Assembly (NCBI GenBank): GCA_015222115.1
Contig: JADFUO010000442.1
Coordinates: 1 to 5,464 of the forward strand
Length of the DNA stretch: 5,464 bases
Direction of reading: 5' to 3'
Source of the DNA: Bacteroidota bacterium
GTDB lineage: Bacteria > Bacteroidota > Bacteroidia > Bacteroidales > JADFUO01
The translations under genes were made by a program, and so were the position numbers. The notes below the pieces were generated by a model. It saw nothing but the letters and a program-made list of their open reading frames with translations. It searched no databases and was not told the DNA's origin. This document shows positions 1-5,464 of this stretch, in pieces (positions within the stretch are counted from its first letter, which is position 1; each line of letters begins with the position of its first letter).

Positions 1-1372
1 AGATAGGCATCCGGATCTTTTAACTCCAGATTTTGATTGGTACAGGGGGAGTTTATTAAAGGAAGAACATTACAACAATGAAAACGAATTGATTCAATCA
101 GTTGATTATAATTATCAGTTAGGAACAGATATCGATCAAATATTTGGAATGAGGGCATATACCTATTTTCTTTTTGACATACCGGAAGATGATGTTATTG
201 GTATTCTTGTCCTCCCCGGAGGAGGGGAGGTTTACATTTATTCCCCAGGACTTGAATATCGAAAATTGCGTTGGGGAGCACAGTGTTACACATCTGTTTT
301 TAAAAACCTTGAAAGCAAAACCATTACCTCATACTTTAACGGGCAACAATTAATAGATCAATATACATATAGCTATTCTGAAAATCTTCCCCATTACAAC
401 AAGAGTAAAATCAATAACATTAAACAAGAATTGAGTAATGGTCAATCTAAACAAACAGTGTACAAATATACCAATGACTATTCAGATGCTGATTGCTTTG
501 TAGACTATGAAGCAGATAGAGCTTCGGCTTATGATCAATATATCACTAACTTAGAACAAAATTGCTTAAACGCAGATGTTTGTTATGATTTCGAATATAG
601 TGGTAGTGAAGATTGCATTGATTGTATAAAAGATGAATATAGTTCATACTTACAAAACCTTTTAACAGTATTTCAAAACTACCAGCAGTGTTTGGATAAT
701 CAGGTGAGTAATAGTGATAATTATGCTTCATCACTTTTACAGCTCTCTGCAAAAAATCAGCTTCAATTAGTTGAACAACAGGAACAGATAATTGATAACA
801 ATATAACTTACCAGCTATTTGGAAATTTTACTTTATTCGACACCTATCCTTCTGATCAGATATTGCCTGCTATTTCTTTATCCGCAGAATTTATTCAGCC
901 ACAAAATCCTAACGAAACATTAATCAATTCTCAGGGAGAATTGATATATTCAGGTTATGAAGTCAAAACCTACTATGACGAGTACGATGCTCGTGGTAAT
1001 CCTCTCCAGCATCATGAAGCAGACAACATAAATATCACCTATCTATTTGGCTATAATTACTCCTATCCTATTGCGAAAATCGAGAATTCAACATACAGCG
1101 AAGTTGAAGCTAATATAGGTTGTACTTATGAACAGCTCCAAGAGAAAACCGGCACTGAATTAATGACCGTTTTTGATAATTTACGCACAGCCCTCTCGAA
1201 TGCCTTTATAACATCATACACTTTTATATCATTAGTAGGCTTGGAAACCAAAACCGACCCTTCCGGCATAACAACCTATTATTATTACGACAGCTTTAAC
1301 AGGCTTGAAACCATTAAAGACCATAACGGTAATATCATAAAGCACATTGATTATCACTATAAAGATGAATAA
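1..1372 (+). CDS. YD-repeat (RHS-type) protein, 3' part of a longer gene, 5' end outside window
   Basis: Read from base 2 the frame is open to the TAA at 1370-1372, giving 456 residues (numbered from base 2). The left edge is therefore inside the gene; the TTG at 89 is an internal leucine codon (residue 30). Residues 12-38 (DWYRGSLLKEE...) match the RGxLLKxxxY pattern common in Bacteroidota YD proteins. Further marks are a YD-like unit at about 324-338 (YDEYDARGNPLQ), YLFGYNYSYPIAKIEN at 347-362, LVGLETKTDPSG at 411-422 and a final YD unit YYYYDSFNRL at 426-435. The end is typical of Bacteroidota proteins that precede a DUF6443/RHS-core gene. There is no RHS core and no toxin tip. Residues 165-230 form a cysteine-containing insertion, described separately. 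The next gene starts 24 bases on in the same direction, suggesting one transcript. The likely role is an exported structural shell or carrier protein; that role is inferred. The family call is firm. Confidence 0.9.
   Translation, partial: DRHPDLLTPDFDWYRGSLLKEEHYNNENELIQSVDYNYQLGTDIDQIFGMRAYTYFLFDIPEDDVIGILVLPGGGEVYIYSPGLEYRKLRWGAQCYTSVFKNLESKTITSYFNGQQLIDQYTYSYSENLPHYNKSKINNIKQELSNGQSKQTVYKYTNDYSDADCFVDYEADRASAYDQYITNLEQNCLNADVCYDFEYSGSEDCIDCIKDEYSSYLQNLLTVFQNYQQCLDNQVSNSDNYASSLLQLSAKNQLQLVEQQEQIIDNNITYQLFGNFTLFDTYPSDQILPAISLSAEFIQPQNPNETLINSQGELIYSGYEVKTYYDEYDARGNPLQHHEADNINITYLFGYNYSYPIAKIENSTYSEVEANIGCTYEQLQEKTGTELMTVFDNLRTALSNAFITSYTFISLVGLETKTDPSGITTYYYYDSFNRLETIKDHNGNIIKHIDYHYKDE
211..230. 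repeat. GC-rich perfect inverted repeat inside the coding region
   Basis: CCTCCCC at 211-217 and GGGGAGG at 224-230 are exact reverse complements (7 bp) around a six-base loop GGAGGA. CCTCC at 211-215 can pair instead with GGAGG at 218-222. The 20 bases are almost all G or C in a gene that is otherwise about one third GC. It encodes the LPGGGE stretch of the YD protein. No T-run follows it, so it is not a standard terminator; a function is not established. Confidence 0.6.
482..770 (+). other. Cysteine-containing, probably helical insertion in the upstream YD protein
   Basis: Between ordinary YD-type beta-rich sequence lies a stretch of different composition. It is rich in Asp, Glu, Asn, Gln and Tyr, with six cysteines at residues 165, 188, 194, 205, 208 and 230 (numbering from base 2), including a CIDC (CxxC) pair. 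The segments around 176-187 and 211-255 look helical or coiled-coil-like (YLQNLLTVFQNYQQCLDN, then LQLVEQQEQII). In an exported protein an even number of cysteines suggests disulphides; a metal site at the CxxC is an alternative. I do not recognise a named domain here. Confidence 0.5.
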
Positions 1373-1396
1373 TTATTAACCGAAAGTTCTTATGTT

Positions 1397-1450
1397 ATGA
1401 AACATATTTTATATATAATAGCTTTATTTTTCCCATTATTTGTAATTTCC
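1397..1450 (+). other. Sec signal peptide of the RHS protein
   Basis: Residues 1-18 are [18 protein letters not shown]: a short basic start, a continuous hydrophobic core and a small residue (Ser18) before Gln19. Cleavage just before a Gln is common in Bacteroidota secreted proteins. There is no Cys at +1, so it is not a lipoprotein signal. The mature protein would begin QNGDDGWN in the periplasm. Confidence 0.85.
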
Positions 1451-4400
1451 CAGAATGGAGACGACGGCTGGAACAACCGTATAATAAACACCTATGAAAA
1501 TGATATTGAAACTGCAAGGCAATCCATAACCTTTATTCCCGGGTTCGATACCGAAGGGCATACTGATTTTATTGCTTATATTGATCCGGACATTCCTTTT
1601 AATGGCGGTATCCCGGTTACCAATGGCGAATTTAACATGAATTTTATCAGGCAGTTTACACCCATTAACGATCATAAAACCACTACTCCGCCTTCGCACA
1701 ACGGGCTTGACTATTCAAAATGGGCTGAGAATATTACCTATTATGATGGCCTGGGAAGGAAAATACAACAGCTTGCAGTTAAAGGTTCTCCGGTTAATAC
1801 TGATATTATCCAGCCAATTGTTTATGATGATTTTGGAAGATTAAAAAGAAGTTATTTGCCTTACGCAATTGCGCAGGGTGGTGATGATGGTCCGGGAGGA
1901 TTCCGGCCGGATGTAATTACCGAGCAACTTAGTTTTTATGATTATTTTTATCCCGATGAACAGGATATTACTTATGCTGAAAAAGATTTCGATAATTCAC
2001 CTCTTAACAGGGTTATGAAACAAGGCTTTGCCGGTGCCGACTGGGATATTGAAACCGGAAACCCAATAAGATATGAATATCGTACAAATACTGAAAATTA
2101 TGAAGTTTATATGTTTTCCGTTCTTACTGACAATTCATTGAAAAAGGAAGGATGTTACCAGGCAAACAAACTTTTTAAAAATAAAACTTACGATGAAAAC
2201 GATAACCCCACTATTGAATACAAAAATTTGTCGGGTAATGTTGTAATGAAAAAATCGTATGATGGTAGTAATTGGCTTATAACTTATTATGTTTATGACG
2301 ATTTCGGGCTGTTACGATATGTACTTCCTCCATTGACCATTTCATATATGCCATCAGGTACAACTCCTCAAACATTCGATAATCAGGCAGAATGGATTTT
2401 AAATCTTTGTTATTATTACGAATACGATGACCGAAAGCGAATGATTTTAAAGAGACTGCCCGGCGCTGATCCTGTTTATATGGTTTATAATAAAAGAGAC
2501 CTAATAGTTGTAAGCCATGATGGCAATTTAAGGAATAACAACGACTGGCTGTTTACAAAATATGATGTATTTAACCGCCCTGTTATAACCGGTAAATATC
2601 ATCATACAACAAACCTTAGCCAGAATCAAATGCAAAGCCTTGTGGATGCCAACAGCAATTTTTTTGAAGATGTTGACCTTGGATTTGCACACGGATATAC
2701 AAATAATGCTTTTCCCGATATAACAACTGCTGATTGTGAAATATACACTGTAACATATTACGATAATTACGATTATATTGATCAAATCCAGTTTTCGGGC
2801 AGATACGATTTTCAGGCAAGTGAAATCAGTTTTATGTATCCCCTTACAACCAATATAAAAGGACAAGTAACAACCGTAAAAACTAAGATTTTACCCAATT
2901 CTGAAATCACACTCGAAAGCGGAATGGAGTATTTAATAAGCGTTACTTATTATGATAAGTATAAACAATTAATCCAGGTAGTTACTGATAATCATTTGGG
3001 AGGTTTGGATGTTGTTTCCAATAAAATTAACTTTACCGGCGATATACTTCTCACCAAAGAAAATCATAATGACGGCAGTGAAAGTATTATTGTCCAAAAT
3101 GAATTTGAGTATGATAACGGCAAACGCCTGATAAAAACCAAACATAAAATTAACAATGAAAGCCGGGTAACTGTCAGCGAACAAAAATATGATGAACTGG
3201 GACGTATTAAAAGAAAACACTTGCATGGAGGCAGTAATAATTCTTTACAAACTGTAAATTATAAATATAATATCCGCGATTGGCTTACTGATATTAATGA
3301 TATTGCTGCATTAGGAAACGACTTGTTCGCCCTAAACCTCGGTTATACATCCGGTACTTATCCCCAATTTAACGGGAACATTTCATCAATGGAATGGAAG
3401 TCAGCCATGTTTGGTGACAATACGTATAATTTCAACTATGATTGTGTAAACAGGATAAGCACAGCCGAATACAGCGGAACAGGAAATTATAATACAAGTT
3501 ATGGATATGACTATAACGGAAATTTATTATCTTTATCCCGCGAAGGGAAACTGAGTGAGAGGTCAAATTATGCCCTCATTGATGAGTTGGATTATTCTTA
3601 TACAGGCAATCAACTGAAAAGCGTTAATGATATTAATGATTCCGATCATCAGAGAAATGGTTTTTCCGATCTCGGTTCATTTAATACAACTGAATACACT
3701 TACGATGATAACGGAAATATGATATCGGATTTGAATAAACATTTGACCATTTCCCAACATAATTTTTTAAATATACCACAGCAAATAATTATTGTTACCA
3801 ATGGTAATAACGGAATTAACTTTCTTTATGATGCAGCAGGCATAAAACTGAGAAAACAAACAAAAATAAATAATGCACCAGAAAAAACAGTGGATTATAT
3901 TGGTAGCTTTGTGTATGAAGATAATAAATTAAGATATTTACTAACCAATGAGGGAAGAGTTATGGTAAATGATGATGGAACTTATGATTACCAATATTTC
4001 CTGAAAGACCATTTGGGTAACACCAAGGTAACATTTAACGAAAACGGAGAAGGAATACAGGAAGACAGCTACTACCCGTTTGGTATGCAGATGAACGGCT
4101 TATGCTATGAAACCGGCCTGGATTACAAAAACAAATACCTTTACAACGGCAAAGAATTACAAGATGAGTTTGGGTTGGACTGGTATGATTATGGGACAAG
4201 GTTTTATGATCCGCAACTGGGACGCTTTCCATCATTAGACCCTGTAGCTGATTTATTTTTCAATCTATCCCCATATAATTATGCCAGTAATAATCCGGTT
4301 ACGAATATTGATTTATGGGGTTTACAAGGAGTTAATACTAATGAGCCAGGCGAGGATTTTCAGTGGCTTGCTGAAGCAGCTAAACATGCTGAAAATGCAA

Positions 4401-4903
4401 CAGAAGCTGGCAAAAAAATATTTAATGAATCTTCTATCAAACTAAGCGGTTCATGGCTTAGTGTTGGCGGAGAGGTCACTTCTTTATCTAGCAAATGCAC
4501 TTTAGAGGCTGGTATTGCAAGTGGAACTATTAGTGCTGATAAGGAAGGGGTGACAGCAGAGGGCAAAGTTCTTTATGTTGAAACAGGAATAGAATTGACT
4601 GGTGATGTGGCAGGAGCCAAAACTGAAATTGCTGCTGCTGAAGGAGAATTGGAAGTAGGCTATAAAGGTGATATTAATGGGGATATTGACATTGGTACAT
4701 TTAATGCTGAAGTACAATATCCTGGTAAATATGAATCTGTCGGTTTTGGCATTAAATTGAGTGCACTTAAAGTTAAAGTAATGGCTAACATGAAGGAACT
4801 AGCTACTTCTATTAGTGAAACTGTTAACTTTTTCAATGCGTTAGGTGCCTTCGATTCAATTAAAACTAAACCATCACCCACAAAAGATGAACTTAATCAG
4901 TAA
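1397..4903 (+). CDS. RHS repeat protein with signal peptide, DUF6443-like region, RHS-associated core and uncharacterised C-terminal tip
   Basis: This is a complete 1168-residue protein starting at ATG 1397, fixed by the signal peptide that begins there. No Shine-Dalgarno sequence is visible, as usual in Bacteroidota. Order of parts: signal peptide 1-18; DUF6443-like region about 82-215 (NFIRQFTP 82-89, YDGLGRK 116-122); YD repeats to about 870, including [15 protein letters not shown] at 298-312, YDELGRI at 598-604, [12 protein letters not shown] at 624-635 and YTYDDNGNM at 767-775; DHLGN at 871-875; RHS core with YYPFGM 892-897, YNGKELQDE 916-924, [15 protein letters not shown] 930-944 and [11 protein letters not shown] 966-976; unique tip 977-1168. 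YD repeats of known Rhs and TcC proteins wrap into a hollow shell that encloses the C-terminal toxin. The Sec signal argues against direct T6SS loading, and no T9SS sorting domain is evident at the C-terminus. It probably forms an operon with the preceding YD gene. Toxin function is inferred from architecture; the family call is firm. Confidence 0.95.
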   Translation: MKHILYIIALFFPLFVISQNGDDGWNNRIINTYENDIETARQSITFIPGFDTEGHTDFIAYIDPDIPFNGGIPVTNGEFNMNFIRQFTPINDHKTTTPPSHNGLDYSKWAENITYYDGLGRKIQQLAVKGSPVNTDIIQPIVYDDFGRLKRSYLPYAIAQGGDDGPGGFRPDVITEQLSFYDYFYPDEQDITYAEKDFDNSPLNRVMKQGFAGADWDIETGNPIRYEYRTNTENYEVYMFSVLTDNSLKKEGCYQANKLFKNKTYDENDNPTIEYKNLSGNVVMKKSYDGSNWLITYYVYDDFGLLRYVLPPLTISYMPSGTTPQTFDNQAEWILNLCYYYEYDDRKRMILKRLPGADPVYMVYNKRDLIVVSHDGNLRNNNDWLFTKYDVFNRPVITGKYHHTTNLSQNQMQSLVDANSNFFEDVDLGFAHGYTNNAFPDITTADCEIYTVTYYDNYDYIDQIQFSGRYDFQASEISFMYPLTTNIKGQVTTVKTKILPNSEITLESGMEYLISVTYYDKYKQLIQVVTDNHLGGLDVVSNKINFTGDILLTKENHNDGSESIIVQNEFEYDNGKRLIKTKHKINNESRVTVSEQKYDELGRIKRKHLHGGSNNSLQTVNYKYNIRDWLTDINDIAALGNDLFALNLGYTSGTYPQFNGNISSMEWKSAMFGDNTYNFNYDCVNRISTAEYSGTGNYNTSYGYDYNGNLLSLSREGKLSERSNYALIDELDYSYTGNQLKSVNDINDSDHQRNGFSDLGSFNTTEYTYDDNGNMISDLNKHLTISQHNFLNIPQQIIIVTNGNNGINFLYDAAGIKLRKQTKINNAPEKTVDYIGSFVYEDNKLRYLLTNEGRVMVNDDGTYDYQYFLKDHLGNTKVTFNENGEGIQEDSYYPFGMQMNGLCYETGLDYKNKYLYNGKELQDEFGLDWYDYGTRFYDPQLGRFPSLDPVADLFFNLSPYNYASNNPVTNIDLWGLQGVNTNEPGEDFQWLAEAAKHAENATEAGKKIFNESSIKLSGSWLSVGGEVTSLSSKCTLEAGIASGTISADKEGVTAEGKVLYVETGIELTGDVAGAKTEIAAAEGELEVGYKGDINGDIDIGTFNAEVQYPGKYESVGFGIKLSALKVKVMANMKELATSISETVNFFNALGAFDSIKTKPSPTKDELNQ
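1640..2040 (+). other. DUF6443-like region of the RHS protein
   Basis: Residues 82-215 carry NFIRQFTP (compare the usual N-Y-x-R-x-x-x-P opening), then [20 protein letters not shown] and a [15 protein letters not shown] unit. This order is the hallmark of the DUF6443 region at the start of Bacteroidota RHS proteins. Boundaries are approximate because they come from motif recall, not an alignment. Confidence 0.75.
4007..4324 (+). other. RHS repeat-associated core domain
   Basis: Residues 871-976 run from [10 protein letters not shown] through [15 protein letters not shown], the highly conserved [12 protein letters not shown] and [19 protein letters not shown]. This is the conserved block (TIGR03696 type) directly before the variable tip. 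In well-studied Rhs proteins the core ends in DPxGL, where self-cleavage frees the tip. Here the corresponding residues are D972-L-W-G-L976, with Leu in place of Pro. Asp is kept, so cleavage is possible but cannot be judged from sequence. Confidence 0.92.
4325..4903 (+). other. Unrecognised C-terminal tip of the RHS protein, candidate toxin domain
   Basis: Residues 977-1168 follow the RHS core and match no toxin family I know. Three parts are visible: an amphipathic helix at about 989-1010 ([19 protein letters not shown]); a segment at 1012-1128 with alternating polar and apolar residues and many Gly/Asp/Asn turns, read as about ten beta strands (for example [42 protein letters not shown]); and a helix at about 1129-1152 with a polar tail. 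The tip has no arginine at all, one His (997) and one Cys (1034), so the His/Arg/Cys clusters of nuclease, ADP-ribosyltransferase or deaminase toxins are absent. Hand-counted GC over 4381-4860 is about 38%, not lower than the rest of the gene. Its position makes it the likely effector; a structural or membrane-acting role is only inferred. Confidence 0.6.
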
Positions 4904-5030
4904 CTTAGTAGCTATAGTGAGGCAATCTCAAATTCGTGCTTATATAATAAGCCATAGATTTTATCTATCAAAAATATCGAAAACTTAAAAGGTATACTAT
5001 AATAAATCTGTTAGGATTAATAAAACATAT
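4904..5030 (+). promoter_or_regulatory. AT-rich gap between the RHS gene and the RDD gene, possible promoter
   Basis: The 127 bases contain no reading frame of note. TATAAT at 4998-5003 overlaps TAAATCTG at 5003-5010, one mismatch from the Bacteroidota -7 element TAnnTTTG, about 20 bases before the ATG at 5031. No matching TTG-type -33 element is seen 19-21 bases further upstream, so a promoter is only possible. The length of the gap is compatible with the RDD gene being transcribed on its own as well as by read-through. Confidence 0.25.
4954..4968. repeat. Small AT-rich inverted repeat in the intergenic gap
   Basis: ATAGAT (4954-4959) and ATCTAT (4963-4968) are exact reverse complements around a TTT loop, 51 bases after the RHS stop codon. 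The stem is short and weak and is followed by A-rich, not T-rich, sequence, so it is a poor candidate for an intrinsic terminator on the + strand. Confidence 0.35.
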
Positions 5031-5435
5031 ATGAAAACTAAGGAAGTATCAATAATTAGAAGACTTATAAATTTTATAATTGATTCTTGCGTAATAGCAG
5101 TATCTAGTTTTTTAACTTTTTATTTATTTTCGATCATATACCTTAAATTACATCTGCATCCAGTAAATGAAGATATTGAAATCATTCGTTTAGATTTATT
5201 AATATTACTTGTTTTTGTAACATATTACTTAATTTTTGAAAGTTTCACTGGAAAGACAATTGGAAAATATATTACCAAAACAAAAGTTCTTAAGACAGAT
5301 CTCACAAAACCAAACTTTCTATATATTCTTTTAAGGACAATTATTAGGTTAATCCCATTCGATTTTTTAACATTTTTAAGTAAAAAGAATGGATGGCATG
5401 ATAGATTTTCCTCAACAGTAGTAATCAATGATTAA
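5031..5435 (+). CDS. RDD-family membrane protein, candidate immunity protein for the RHS tip
   Basis: A complete 134-residue protein. The RDD family is named for conserved Arg, Asp and Asp residues, all visible here: R11 and D18 in RRLINFIID at the start of the first membrane segment, and D124 in GWHDRFSSTVVI near the end. The loop FTGKTIGKYITKTKVL (72-87) is also typical of the family. Membrane segments are likely at about 12-37, 54-70 and 97-117. The length is close to the minimal RDD module with no extra domain. RDD proteins are generally of unknown function. Position directly behind an RHS tip, same strand, and small size fit an immunity gene, and a membrane location would fit a toxin acting on the inner membrane; this is inference. 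Hand-counted GC over 5041-5280 is about 22%, well below the RHS gene. It could instead be an unrelated neighbour. Confidence 0.85.
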   Translation: MKTKEVSIIRRLINFIIDSCVIAVSSFLTFYLFSIIYLKLHLHPVNEDIEIIRLDLLILLVFVTYYLIFESFTGKTIGKYITKTKVLKTDLTKPNFLYILLRTIIRLIPFDFLTFLSKKNGWHDRFSSTVVIND

Positions 5436-5464
5436 CAAAATTCAATAGTGGCAAAGGCATATGC

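Noticed and set aside
89..91. TTG as start codon of a 427-residue protein
   Set aside because: The frame is open upstream to base 2 and the upstream residues fit the family, so TTG is an internal Leu codon.
1274..1291. TAT TAT TAT TAC run as a phase-variable microsatellite
   Set aside because: Only three perfect copies of a trinucleotide, and a change would keep the frame; it is part of a normal YD unit.
1392..1400. Two-codon frame ATG TTA TGA overlapping the RHS start codon in an ATGA arrangement
   Set aside because: Too short to judge and easily explained by chance in AT-rich sequence; no supporting signal.
4781..4903. T9SS C-terminal sorting domain at the end of the RHS protein
   Set aside because: The last residues form a helix and a polar Lys/Pro/Asp tail without the beta-rich motif pattern of T9SS sorting domains.
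4954..4968. Intrinsic terminator after the RHS gene
   Set aside because: The stem is six AT-rich base pairs with no T-run after it on the + strand.
546..5428. Reverse-strand open frames of 66-112 residues (for example 2528-2866 and 4660-4881)
   Set aside because: They lie opposite well-supported YD-repeat, tip or RDD codons, lack family motifs, and have no start signals of their own.
5457..5464. Palindrome GCATATGC at the right edge
   Set aside because: Eight bases at the window end; common by chance and no context to interpret it.
5436..5464. Start of a displaced RHS core fragment after the RDD gene (shared GGCAAAG with the YNGKE coding segment)
   Set aside because: Only seven bases match and the reading does not continue with core residues; too short to support.

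Overview
The window looks like a piece of a Bacteroidota genome: low GC, almost no Shine-Dalgarno sequences, and proteins with the wording of Bacteroidota RHS/YD-repeat proteins (an N-terminal DUF6443-like YDGLGR segment, the PIAKIEN motif, the DHLGN motif, and an RHS core ending in IDLWGL). No genus can be assigned. All genes lie on the + strand, and I see no RNA gene, mobile element or CRISPR array.

Layout. Positions 1-1372 hold the 3' end of a long YD-repeat protein. Its reading frame is open through the left edge, so the true start lies outside the window. After a 24-base gap comes a complete 1168-residue RHS protein (1397-4903). It has a Sec-type signal peptide, a DUF6443-like region, a long YD-repeat body, an RHS-associated core (about residues 871-976) and a 192-residue C-terminal tip of no recognised family. 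After a 127-base AT-rich gap comes a 134-residue RDD-family membrane protein (5031-5435). The last 29 bases hold nothing I can name.

How the genes may work together (inference). This has the layout of a polymorphic toxin locus. Two YD-repeat proteins could together form a hollow shell, as TcB and TcC do in Tc toxins. The second carries an exchangeable tip after the core, and a small downstream gene is placed where an immunity gene would be. The tip has no arginine, one histidine and one cysteine. It reads as an amphipathic helix, then about 117 residues of alternating beta-strand pattern, then another helix. That argues against a nuclease-type active site and is compatible with a structural or membrane-acting domain. 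A multi-pass membrane protein as its neighbour would fit protection at the membrane. The tip plus RDD pair is the part of the window most likely to be undescribed.
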